A stretch of 64,000 nt of DNA from NCBI GenBank assembly GCA_024529925.1, contig JAFEUB010001548.1:62001-126000 (forward strand), read 5' to 3'. The position numbers and the translations under genes are program-made. Every line of letters starts with the position of its first letter. Position 1 is the stretch's first letter. Below are positions 24,801 through 38,000 of the stretch, piece by piece. The notes beneath the pieces are model-generated. The model worked only from the letters and a program-made list of their open reading frames with translations. It had not been told where the DNA came from and did no database searches. This DNA comes from Ophthalmolycus amberensis. Taxonomy: Eukaryota; Chordata; Actinopteri; Perciformes; Zoarcidae.

Positions 24801-27800
24801 GTGTTTGAGGCTGAACATGTCTGCTCACAGAGGCAGCAGATTTTGGGATTGTCACCGCCCAACACGTCAGGCTAGCCCACTGACCAATCACGTACTTGTA
24901 GGCCAGCTAGCAGCTCTGACACGTCAAAGAATACGCCCAACATGTCAAACTAAAGATCTGATTGGTTGAAGACTATGACAATCAACAATATCGTCCCCAT
25001 TCACTTAATCTGCACATGGATTCACTTGTGAGTCTGCAGGCCTCGGGCCTCTGTTCTTACCTAGAAACACAGAGGTGAGATCTGATTGGATAAAAGCTCT
25101 ACTTAAAACAAGCTGCACTGGAAGCAGAGCAACTGAGGAAGACAGTAGCTGTGCAATGAGAAAATAAGATGATGGGAAAAATAATTATAATACATGTAAT
25201 GTATTTAAGAAAAATGATTAAATTATAAAATAGCTATAACTTTGTGAGTCAGAGCCAGCAGAGAAGGCCTTGCTGGCCCTGATGGCCCACCACTGGAGGA
25301 AGGAATCGTGACTTTATACCCTACTTCAGTTTGAAGGCTGCTCTTTGTTAGTTTTAGTAAAAGGTCGGGTGAACACTTAAGGATCCAGTTTCTCTATAAA
25401 GACAGTTTACAACATATTTTATGCATAGCTGTACAACGAAGATGTTTGTGTGACTTATTTATTGTCTATTTTATTGGTCTTATTTCTAGGTGAACTTATG
25501 GTGGCCTTTTAATCATTAATCTATCAATTGTATTACATTTCTTTTTTAATTCAGTGTTCCTCTGGAATATGTGTCTGGTGTTGGTGCTGGTGTTAGTACT
25601 GGCTTTGGTTCTGGTTTTGTTACTGGTGTTCAGAATCAGAATCAGAACCGTTAATTGCCAAGTACCTTACACATACAAGGAAGTTGACTTGGTGAATGGT
25701 GCATAACAATGAACACAGTGCAACACAGTGCACAGTGCTGATTCTGATTCTGATAATCGAGACATCATTTTAAAATAGAAGCATATTAAAATGTACAATA
25801 AAATATGGTAGACATACAAACAGATGACAGTACTTTAAAACAAGTATATTGTAAAAGTGGCAAGAGTATTTAAATATAGAAACATCAAGTTAGTATGGCA
25901 ACATGTCTTTCATATATTGTCTGCTGTGGATTAATAAAGTTCTCACCTGAGCTCACAATGCAAACGTGGTTAACAACTTGTCTGGTAAATCATGTCAGTC
26001 CACAATAACACAGAAACATGATCATACGCAGAAACTACACATGAATCAAATAGCAGATGCAGCTTGTCACAGTGTTTCCAATGATGTTGAGTTCAAAGTC
26101 AAGGCCCTCTTTGTATGTTTCCAGAACGAAGCTTCCATTCATCTTTATCTTTGTGTTTGAGTATTTCTTTTTGCTGACATGCATGAATGATGTATTTGAT
26201 GAGACTTTGGTGGAATCTGATCAAATAATGAATCATATCAAGGTTAAAATCACACATTAAGTGATACTGGAGGGACTGTATATTACTGTCTGATCCATGT
26301 TGGTTTATATTAGTGCTAATTTCTATTTGACTACACTCGGCCAGCAGTGTGTTGTGACAGCCTGAGGCTGCATGGCAGACATTAAAGTTGACCAGGGATA
26401 AGAGTTAATCCACTTACTGTCAGCCATTGTGATGAGTCATTAGAGGGATAGAGGTGCTGAGAATACCTGGTAGTAACAGTGAGTAGACGAGGATGGATAG
26501 AAGATGCTATATGTTACACTTAGGAACAAGAGAACTGATGAACATAAAACAGAAGATCTTATTGCAGGTTTGGACAGAAGAATGAAGTGGTCAGACTGCC
26601 ACGCAGCGGATCATCAGCACACAATTTCTGTGGAGCTTTTCAGATTTCTTTTAATGAGTGCCGCAACATTTAAAACGTAAAAAATCTCTTTCGATAAGTT
26701 GTGTCCAAAGACTCTATTATCTTTGAATATTCAAAGAGAGACTGTAACTTGTGACAGAATAGGAAGAATTCATAAGAAATAACACACCCTTGCTCAAATA
26801 AACACACTCAGGGGGTTTGTTACTACCTGGTCCCGTATTAGTCACTTGTGGCCACAGTGGCTACTGTTCAGAAAACAATGAAATAGCCTTGCAATCCATT
26901 TTTATTCACTCTATATATCCATTTTGCCTTTATTCGTCCTTCCTCCAGATACGAGTGTGACTGTGAGGGCACCGGCTTTGTGGGCGACCGCTGTGAAGAA
27001 GATATCCCTGAATGTGCTTCCGACCCCTGCCAGCATGGAGCTACTTGTTTGGAGGAGATCAACCAGTACAAGTGCCTCTGCTGGCCAGGTACACATCACT
27101 CTGTGCACCACCTCTACACCTGCTATAACCCACTGCTCAGTATACGCTATCGTACTGTTATATAGCAACAGAACATCATCACAGTGTGAACATTTTGCTG
27201 ATAAAAAAGTACAAAGGAACTGTCAGTCAGGTCAAAATTCCAAGACATACTCGGGCTGGATGATCTACCCGCGTTTATGGGGCGGCTGTGGTTGAGAGGT
27301 ACGGGTTGTCTTCCAATCGGAAGATCAGTGTATGAATGTGTGAATGTGTGAATAAATAACATGTCGTGTAATGCGTTTTCAGTGGTCTGAAGACTTAGAC
27401 AGGCGCTAAACAAATGCAAGTCCATTCACCATTTGTGTTGTGAGTTGTGCTCTAACATTTCCATTGAGTAGATGTGTGTGTTTGCCAGCATGCGGTACGA
27501 GTCTGCTCCTCCCGTCTCTTCTAATGCTGCGTTCACACCGGTCGCGTTGATTTTTTGACGCGCGTCGAGATTACATACAAAGTCTATGCACAGACGCGAT
27601 GAGACTGGCGCGGCGCGATTTTGCGATGGCGCGGCGCGTTGGACGCGTTTTTGCGTTGGACACCGCAAAAATCGCCAACGCGCGAGTTGAAATTTTTCAA
27701 CTTCTGCGACATAATCGCGTGACGCTGTGGCGCGATAGCCTATCAGCGTTGAGTTGCTCCCCCTGTCATCACTGGCTTGCTGCCGTTGTTGAATCAGGAA

Positions 27801-30800
27801 ATAAATCCTGTAGCCGTCTGTGTTCACCCAGAGCTCTACGATACCTCATATCAATAGAGACCGGACCAAACTATGTGTATACATGTGTGTGTGTGTGTGT
27901 GTAAACCATACGGTACAAACAAAGAATAGACGCTGCCGTATTTACGTCTACATGACGTTATTGAGTGCTGGTGGAGCTGCTACGATGTTAGCATAGCCTA
28001 GCACCGATCCATCAGAGCTCCATTGAGAAGACAAGTAGCCTACAAATCGGTATCATTACGTAGTTATTTCGGAGTCCCTTTTTGTCGGAGAAGACAAGTA
28101 CAAATCGGCATCATTATGTAGTTATTTCGGAGTCCCTTTTTGTCGGTTTATTTTCCGTTGAATCACAGCCAAATCAGTTTATGTTGTGTTCCTACAGCTG
28201 TAGTAAACAGCGACCGGTGGCTTGCTAGACACAGTGAATACAGCTCGATGAAATCCACGGAGCTCCTCTGAACAATATTATGAACCAGACATCACGGCGT
28301 TTGGCATTCCGACGTTTGAGGGACTTCCACAGCACGTACAAAGCAGCAATTGTCCTTATTCCTTTCACGGTTGAAAGCGGAAAGAAATGACGGCCAGGTG
28401 AACGGCTTCCAGTCAATAAACCACGCCCCCTCTCCGGCGCTACGCGATTTTGCGGCGTTTGGTGTGAACACGACCGGCGGCTAACTGGGTCCCTGAGGAT
28501 CCCTGAAAACTCTTAAATAAGAGTTGCAAAAATATTTCCTGTCCCTCTATTTTGTATTTCTGTTTGTATCTACATGGAGCCCACTACCATGTTTCTACAG
28601 CAGCCCAGAGCAGAATAGTAACATTTTCATGACAGCCACCATCGCCCTCCTACTTAACACCTGCAGCCTCACCGCTAGAAGCCGCCAAATCCTACACACT
28701 GGTCCTTTAACAAAACCCACTCGTTCAGAAAGAAACGTACGTTTTCAGCTCGCTTTATTCAGACAAATCTGACAGCTGAAGTCTTTATGCAGCCCGTGTT
28801 TATGCGACTCTATGGCCAGCGAACAGTACAGACATCAGCTCTAGCTAGCTAACAATGTGTGGACAGTGTTGGTGTGTAAGTTAGGATGGAATCCCTTCAT
28901 GGCCTGTATGGATAAAATGAAGAATTCCAGTTACCATGAACTCTTTTAAGGGGAGACACCCAGGCAGGATACATGTTTGTCCATGCACTGATCAATTATG
29001 ATATTTGTTTCCATTGTGCTTCATGTTTTCTTTCAGAACAAGAAAACATCCAAAATACTCATTTTGGTGTTTATTTTACTACTTTGTCTATTTGTTTCTG
29101 CAGACTTCTCCTAAATTCACCAAACGTTAGCATCAGATAACGCCTCATTTGAATATTACATTTCAGAAACTTTGTTATACAAAATAATAATAGTTTTAAT
29201 CAGTGGCGGCTGGTGGATTTTTTTTTGGGTGGGGCCATCCAATCAATTTCAGCAAATAGTATAATTCAATGCAAAAAAAAAAAAAAAAGGTATCAAAAAC
29301 GCATTAGTACTTTGTAGTTACATTGTTATCATTTATTCCAACACTGACATAATAAGGACATCTTATTCATACACTTCAGTATATTAATAGATATATATAT
29401 CATATAATAATAATATTCAGTATAATATGATATATAAATACCATATAATCATAAATATACAATATAAATATCATGAATATATTATAATAAAATATAAATA
29501 TCATATATAGTCGAATAGAACAAGTATATTTTAAGATGCCCCTATGAACCTTGTTTGTTGGAGAAACACCCAATCAGTGCGGTGAGGAAACCTGCATGTT
29601 TTTATGACAGTTATTTGTAAAGGAACTTTGCTCTTCTGAGTGGCAAACCTCTCAATGACCTTCTTATTGAAGTCAGGCATGTCCCCGACAAGTTCCTTCT
29701 CCATGGAGAGCATAGCCAGAGCATTAAAACGCTCTCGTACGTTACCGTTAGCATCGAGTGGGTGGAAATGTCCGTCGTCTCGTCTGCTTGTATGGCGATA
29801 AAATCAGCGTTCTTTACTTCCTCCAGAATGTACTCCTTCACAACCGACAGCATGCAGTCCAACAGCTCGTTTTGTACCGTCTTTGACGTGCCTTTAAACA
29901 CGCTAGCTGTCTTAAGGTGCTCCTCCAGCACACCGTCGAGGGACGCAACAAAATCCACCAGTCCCTTGAACACGCCAGGGTTGTCAGAGGAGTCAGTCTC
30001 GTCATGCCCACGCAAAGCCAACTCAAAAGCCCCACAAAACTTGACACAATCAATTATTTTGGATAGAATGTGCCGGTTTTTATCCACCTCCTCATTGTGT
30101 TTCCTCACTGCAACCCTGTGTCCGTCGTCCAGCTGAGTTGCGATGTTCACTTTGCCCAATATGGCTAGCTTGACGGAGTTATCCATGTGCGTCCTGGTGT
30201 TCTCATGTCTTCTTATTTTTTCAGACAGGTGCTCAAGTCCCTCACTCCCGTAACTGTCCATGCTGATTCTGCCCCCGTTGTTTTAAAAAGCAAGCATGGA
30301 AAGCAAAATACGGCATTAGCACGACTGCATCCAGCTAGCCAAACTTTCTTGGTGTACCAGTCACTGGAGAAGTGTCGCGTGTGCTGCTTCCCTTTCACGC
30401 CAGTCTGCTGTGTTATTGTGATGTCAGGTTGTTCTGGACCCAGTTCTTTTACCTGTAGTTTCTCCGCCAAAGTTCTCCTCTCAAACGGGTCTTGGAGGAG
30501 AGATTTTACAGAGTTAGGATTGAGTCTTGGAAGAGTAGCGTTACTGCTCGCACTCGCCATTGTCATGTCGTTAAAATGGCGTTTCTCGCGAGACTAGCCC
30601 TGACGAGAACGCGCAGCGAGCGGGGCCTGATCGTTCTGGCCCCAAGCTGAATCTATTTCAGGGCGCTGATTGGCTAAATTGTATGTCACTCATTTATATC
30701 TTGAATCAGCAATTGGCTAAACTGCTTCATAGACCCGTCTCCTTTGGGCCAAAACGATTTGGCCCCTGAGCTGCGCGTTCTCAGTGTCGTGCACACAGAC

Positions 30801-33800
30801 AGGGGGAGAGGACGAGCAGGAAAAGCATATATTTTGCGCAGATATCATATTTTACACACATTACTGGGTACATTCCATAGTTCAAAAACACAAATATTGA
30901 CAATTTGTATAATTTATGATTATTATAATTTTTTTTTTTTTTTTTTTTTTTTTTGTGTGGCTAATGGTGGGGCCATGCCCCATGGCCCTCTATGGACCAG
31001 CCGCCACTGGTTTTAATGAAAATCATTAACTGGGAATTTTTTTTTTTCACCCTGTAACATGTATGGAATTTTACAAAACATATATTTAAAGGCCGTTTTC
31101 TCTAAATGAGTTTTTCTCAGACTCTGAGCCAGAGATCTCTACTTCAGCAGCTCTTACATACACCAAACCTTCCACTTCCATTCCTCTCTGTGTTCTGAGG
31201 GGTTTGTCATATATCATTCATAGCCTGTTTATACAACACGTCATTACTAAAAACATTGTATTGACTCATCCTTCAAACATTTTTCTTCATGTGCATCTAG
31301 GTTACGAGGGAGAGAACTGCCAGCTGGATATGGATGAGTGTGGGCAGCAACCCTGTGAAAATGGTGGCGAGTGTTTCCAGCGCTCAGATATCCTGAACTA
31401 CAGAACGCTGCCTGAATTCAGCAAAGACAATTTCAGCTATGAAGAGGCCGCCGGGTTCATCTGCCGCTGTCTGCCAGGATTCACTGGTAAGCTAGTTATA
31501 AACCCTGTTGTTTCCCATGTATATTCTGCCTTATTAATAACTCAATGAAGTGATTCGGACATATGAATTCTCAGTAATGTGTTCCGTTGGCAGGAGACAG
31601 CTGCTCAGTCAATGTGGATGAGTGTGAGTCTGCTCCGTGTCAGCATGGAGGAACCTGTCAGGATCTGGTCAGCTCTTATCAATGCGTGTGTCCAGATGGC
31701 TTCACAGGTAGGAGAAACCTCTTATCTGCTCGTCTACTCTAATCTCCAGCGTCCTGTCCCTGTTCACCCTCACTGCCCCACTGTGAGCATGTTCAGCTGT
31801 GATGCTGTTCAGACTTTACTCACTTCACCAGGTGGTTAGTGAAATGAACCAGGGGTTCAGATTAGTATCATAATGACTGAATGCACACAGAAGGATTCAC
31901 AAATGTATTTCGAGATTTATAAATATGAAATCATACTTTTGTTGGGGCGCACTCATGTCAAAGAAAAGCTAATTGGCTACATCGCTGTTGAAAAAAATGC
32001 ATTTGTGAATCGAGCGACGTCAAAACCCAAACACAGCGAGTGTGCTGCAGGGATTTCTGTAAATCAACAGGAAGTTAGCATCTCCCTTTAAAACGTCAAA
32101 TAAAGCATACTGAAAATGGTCAGTACGAATAATAAAAATAGTTTATTTTTGCGTGTGCTGTGGATGTACTCTTCTCTCCTAATGTCATGCACAAAGGAAG
32201 TGAAGGAGCCTCTCATAGCGGGGACATTAAATAGATCTACAGGCGGTGGTTAGACACAGATTTCTGACATTAAAGAAGAAAGGTGAAGCTGGCTGGTGAA
32301 GTCAGCAGTGAGCAGCAGCCCACGCTGTTGTCGAGCCTTTGACTTTTTAAGAAACACTTATCTCCAGTAAAACGGTACTGAAGTATTTCTAACGGTGTTT
32401 GTGATTAGATCATTAGAGCTGAAGCGATTAGTCAATCAACAGAAGTTTCATCAACAACAATCTCTGGAATTATTTCCTACGCTATTATTTCTTGCAAAAT
32501 GTTTATAGATTAAAGTATTAGTGAATCAGAAAGATCAATAATGAAAATAATGAACGTGCTACATTCAAATACCAGTGCTGTTCCTTCCTCACACAGACAT
32601 CTTGGTTTACTTAGGTTCTGTTCATTGCACATCGTATTGTTATGTGTTATCCGAGTAGATTAGATGAGATTAAACACTGGGGAATCCTGTCACAAGCCAA
32701 CTCTCTGTTACAGTAATAACAAGTGATAAGTTGATAGTAATCGTTGTTTTTGTGTAAAAATAACGTCTCTGTGGATAACAGGACTGAATGTCCTCAGTAG
32801 ACAGTGTCAGCCGACAAGTCTCAGTAAAAGGGTTAATCTTCCGCCTGCTGATCATTCCTCAGAGCCAGCCAAGGTATTAATTCGTCATTAGAGGAGATTT
32901 GTCCCTCATCACTCAAAACAGGAAGAACAGTCCCAAAAACAGACCTTGAAATGCACAATCTGGATTTATAAGTGAGGACTTCAGCCAGACGCTCTCATCA
33001 ACACACTGAGAGGCGAATTGAATCTGCTGACGGTATCGTGCGATGTGGAGCAGAGGATAGAAAGGGCATATGGTACGGAGGAGCAGAAAACAACAAAGCC
33101 AATAAAAGGTGCCATATGTCCACCCTGGGTATTAGACGGGGGTCTCCTCTGATATTTGTCAGGGGGAGGGGAGATTACAGAAAAGCTGCTTAGGAGCCTA
33201 ATTAAAGCCTGATGGAAAAAAAAGACGATGAAAAACTTGCGAGCAAAACAACGGCCTTTTTCCAAATGATCTGCATTTCATTTTTCTGGAACGCTCTCTG
33301 TAAACATCACTCTTGTGCAACAGCAAGCAAAGAGGAAAACTCCATGTTGCTCATAAACCTCCTATTGACTTTGTATGGCACATGTGCAAGAGGTTGACTG
33401 TCCCTGTGCATGAGGGCGTCGTCACTGTAACTCACTGCTAACTGGTGGAGATGGACTCTCCTTGCTGTACCTGGGCCATGCTCATAGTTTGTGAAGGCCG
33501 TTTGGACATTTTGGATTAAAATGTCTGAGTTTGGGTTATTAGTTTTGTCATGTATTATGAGTGACGAGTTTCACTGTGTGGCTTCCTCAGGATTGGCTAC
33601 AGGTGTGTGCTTTAAGCTTGATTTAGTCAATTACAGATCATGTGAACAAAAAAACTGCATTATTCAGGTCTGAATCTCCAGATTTCCAGCTCTTAGCTCT
33701 TTTATTGTCACTATCAACTATCAACGATCAACCCTGATGAATTTGTTTTTTTCTGAAAGTGAACATAAACAATTCAAACATAACATTGAACTAAAACTTA

Positions 33801-34497
33801 AATCTGAGACTTTCCAACTGTCATCTAATAATTGACTAACAATTCACAATTCAATTCAAACATTAGAACCCTTGACTTTGTTGACCTCCCCCCCCCCACC
33901 CACACCCACACCATATTTCAAAATGTTTTATTTTTGTCCATTGGAAATAATCCTCTTTATTCGTCACTAGTACCAGAGCATACTGTAACACAGCAGTGTT
34001 GAATCTATATCAACTGTCTTAGAATCAGTTCAGGTGCAAGTCTGCCCATCGGCAATACATCCAATGTGATAAGATCATTCAGACACAATGGTGGATGAGA
34101 CTGACTAGCTGCTTTGCAAACGTCAATAAAGAATCAATATGGGCTCCATGTATCGGTCCATACATGCTCAGGTCTGAAACCTTGAACCTGCAGCACCTCC
34201 TGCAGGTTCATTCTAGCATTTCCTGTCACTCGTGGGCATCCACAGGCCGGCACATGGAGCAGGGAGGGGATGCAGCACTGCATTCCTCTTGTCAAACACC
34301 GACAGGAGACAGCTGGAGGAGGCTTAGCGCTCTGCCCAGGCTGGGCTGCAGACAAGAGAGGAGCAGGGGGTGTGAGGGAGGGATTCAGGGAGGAATGGAG
34401 GAGGGAGAAAGAGAGGGAGGTAAAGAAAAGGTGGGCGGGGCTGTCTTGTAATCACTTCTGCCTGTCTGCCTTGTACAGAGTGGATGCACGTCTGCTT

Positions 34498-34582
<85 letters not shown>

Positions 34583-34977
34583 CTGGTTGTGTCACTTCTG
34601 TCAGCCAGCAGTGTGAGGAGTGTTGGTGGTTCACTCAGTGGATCATGGGGGGAAGCAGGTTGATGCTGCTGCTGTGCTGCTGCTGCTGCTGTGGGCTCTG
34701 GGGGCTGACAGGGTACGGTACGGTACAGCACTTTAATGCTCCATGAACAAAAAAGTTGCGTGCTTATGTACAAGGGTGGAGTCCTGGCACAGAGAGGACA
34801 AACAGCTTAAGGGTTCCTTAAGTGTAGAGTATTTTAAAGGACTGTGTTAATGCAAGTTGACTGCTGCTGCCAAGGCTTAATGTTGAATGCAGTTTGCTAA
34901 GTGGCTGTGACTACTGAAACCAGGCAGGTAGACTGTAATTCTGGCTCAGGGTGTGTGTGCGTGTGTGTATGTGCGTG

Positions 34978-35015
<38 letters not shown>

Positions 35016-38000
35016 GCAAGCATGTAGTATATTATTTCAATGTCTAGCTAAAACAAAAAGTAGGGCAAACACTGATTTGTTTTAGGGAAATCAGTGCAAA
35101 TCTAAGTCTTCTCTAATTATCTAATTGTGCAATTAATGTTTTTTCCTCCAGTCATGACACTAATGGAAAAATGTATATATGCCTCAACCATATCTGCCTG
35201 TTCATCGGTATGCGTCTAATTATATCATTGAATGTACTGTGTTTTACTTTCCAGGCTCCATTTGCATTCCCCCTGATTGAATAACCAGATTTATGTGGTT
35301 CAATGATGAGTAAATATGTCTTCAATTGTGATCCATTCAAGGGGTGTGTATCGGCTGCTTAGGAGGAGTTGCATGAGTGTTGTTAAAGTAAGTAGTAGTA
35401 CTAAACGTGAGGGTCTCTCTATGCAGGCGTACACTGTGAGGTGGACATCAACGAGTGTGACAGCAATCCCTGCAAGAATGGCGCCACATGTGAAGATGCT
35501 GCCAACTCCTATAGGTGTCACTGCCCTGAGCCAGAGCCTGGCCAGGAGCCTTGGGGCGGGCGAGACTGTGACGTTGGTCTGGTCGGCTGCCAGCAGCACC
35601 ACTGTCAACACGAAGCAGGTTGCGTCCCCGTGCTGACTGATGATGGAGACCACAGCTACACCTGCCTGTGTCCTCCTGGCTGGACCGGAGGACGTTGCAA
35701 TACCTCCACCACCTTTTCCTTCAACTCCGAGGGCTACGTCCACATGCAGCTGCCTGTTCCCAAAAACAGGACAAAACGAGAAACCAAGGACCAAGACAAT
35801 CATGGGCTCCACATGCAGCTCCGATTCAAGAGCACCGTGGACGACATGGTGCTGTACTACCGGGGCACCGTGGAGCGCTTCGTCTCACTGGAACTTGTTG
35901 GAGGCTCCCTTCGGGCCAGGGTGAAGTCAGGGAAGGTACTGCAGGTCACTTACCCTGGCCTGGTCAATGACGGTGAATGGTACCAGGCCACTGTGACCAT
36001 GGATGAGAGGCTGGTTCTGGTTGTAAAAGGACCAGGCTGTGAGGATGACTGCTTTGTGAAAAATGAGGGGCACAACCATCTGATCTTCCTCCAGCCCAGC
36101 TCCTTTCAACAGCTGTATGTTGGAGGGGCACCGCAGGAATATTTAGCACAGACGTCCAGCGGAAGGGGGTTCATTGGATGCATGGAAGACCTTCAAGTTG
36201 ACCACAAGCTACTTCTGCCTCAGGACCTCATCAGAGAGGAGAACCAGGGCTTGGAAATAGGATGCAGTAAAAAAGATTGGTGTCAAGATGACCCATGCAT
36301 GGAACGTGGGCAGTGTGTGGACATGTGGGTTCGTCCCAGCTGCCAGTGTCATCGACCCTACTATGGAGAAAGCTGTGAGAAAGGTGAGAGCGTACCTCAT
36401 GGGGTAGTAGGACTGAGTTTGACTTAAAAACATTTCAATTTTCCACTGGATAGAGTCATTTGTGGCGCGCGATCAGAGCGGCGATCTCCAGGACTATGCG
36501 TAGGAGGAACTGTAGGAATGCTTCTGTAGGTGTGATTCTTTTGTATCCCACTCAAAGTAAGGGTCCTGATTCTTGGTGAGGGTATGACACATCCAAATGT
36601 AGGGATGAAATATAAACTCCCTCCTAACGAGCACTCAACGAACAATTTGTCAAAGCTGCCGATATCAAAGTCTGAGCTCCTTTATCTCCTCCACTCTGTA
36701 ATAGAGTTAGCTCCTACTGCTGTTTGAGGCTGCTAGTATGCCAACGTGTTAAAGAAGTACTCCAGCAAACTGGTATTGCACTGCCGTGAAGTTGGGGAAA
36801 AGGATGAAAAATAGAGCATTATAATTCAAAGTGCTCTACATAAAAATCGAATCACTGCACCACAATCCAAAGACATGTAATCCCTACAGTATGGCTCAAA
36901 CTCCAAAGTTTGAGCCATACTGTAGGGATGTAAGGATCATGCACTTCTCATGATGCAACTCAATCGTTTGCCTTTCTGGTAAATGCACTTCTTCCAAACT
37001 TCATGTTGACAAATGTGGCTGTTAATGCCCAAGCTGAGACACACAAGTGTTTCTTTTATTAAAAATAGCCTCAATAAAAATAACGAGACGTCTCTGATAA
37101 TTCATGTGGAACTGAGTACTCCTTCAAGAATACCAAAGTAAAGTATTGCTGATATAGGTTTAGCGTGTGCCATTGTGTTTGGGTAAGATACTGATAACTT
37201 TGTGCTTCTCACCCCAACCTCAGAATATCCATCCTGGACCTTCGGTCATGAGAATAACACCAGCTACGTCGGCTTCAACATCACGGAAACTCATGGAGAC
37301 AACTTCACTATCTCCTTTTTAATGCGCTCCCTCAAACACAACGGTCTGCTTCTGCAGCTCCATCGAGAAGGAAAGCCCTACCTGACAATCTATCTGAAGG
37401 AGGGCACTGTTGCTATTTACAGCCCTCACACCACACTGCTGTCGGAGGCCAAGTTCGTCACTGACAGCAACAATAATTTGGTGACTTTAAAGGTGCAGTA
37501 CGGCCATGTGGTTTTCCCCAAAGCACGAAATCATCGCGCATTAGGCAACGTTAGTATAGAGGCAGGGGACGTGGCATATGTTGGAGGGCTCCCTGCAGGC
37601 AAGAGTATGAATGCCTGGGGTGGAAATGTCAAGGGCTGCTTGCAGGACATTCGGCTGGACCACAGGCATCTGACCATTGAGGATCATCTGGAGGGGGTGG
37701 ACGTTTACCAGGCAAGCACAGAGGAGAACGTGCTGCCAGGATGCCATAGTGATGACACATGCAAGGTGAAAGAGACATAATGTCTGCTGTATGATTATTA
37801 CTTCAACTACAGAATAGACAACAATAAGATGAAATGTGCACTCCCCTCAAGATCACGTGAAATGCAGAAAAAGGCTGAACTGATGACAGCTTTAGTATTT
37901 GTTGCTGATATTCATTTACTATGTACAGTAGGGTTAGGCCTTACCGGTCATGTAAATACATCAGAATTTGTCAAAAGTTAGTGCTGCATGTCTCCAAGCT

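Larger units (their letters stand above)
23496..26948 (+). other. crb2 intron 3
   Basis: Contains SINE copy 2 (23802-24085) and a pair of opposed retroelement tails (25629-25757). No other recognised feature; short open frames here have no protein likeness. Confidence 0.7.
27089..31300 (+). other. crb2 intron 4, built largely of mobile elements
   Basis: This 4.2 kb intron carries, in order, a SINE fragment (27281-27432), a CpG-rich probable transposon (27525-28476), a family B repeat (28552-28716) and a hAT element (29201-31009). Little non-repeat DNA remains. Confidence 0.8.
31708..35426 (+). other. crb2 intron 6
   Basis: Contains a non-repetitive stretch of about 32870-33210 that could be regulatory, a poly-C run near 33888, a long (AG)n microsatellite (34500-34582), a CTG run (about 34663-34691) and a (GT)n run (34944-35013). 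No further EGF exon was recognised, and EGF modules 11 and 12 join cleanly across the intron. Confidence 0.65.

Noticed and set aside
29611..30566. Host ZMYM-type zinc finger gene
   Set aside because: The frames lie inside hAT terminal repeats with a target duplication and are frameshifted and internally deleted; it is a transposase remnant.
34324..34773. 149-codon minus-strand frame rich in Ser-Leu
   Set aside because: It is a reading of the (AG)n microsatellite and its flanks.
35300..35812. 170-codon minus-strand frame opposite crb2 exon 7 (others lie opposite exon 2)
   Set aside because: A shadow of the EGF-coding exon, with no recognised domain and no separate splice or promoter features.
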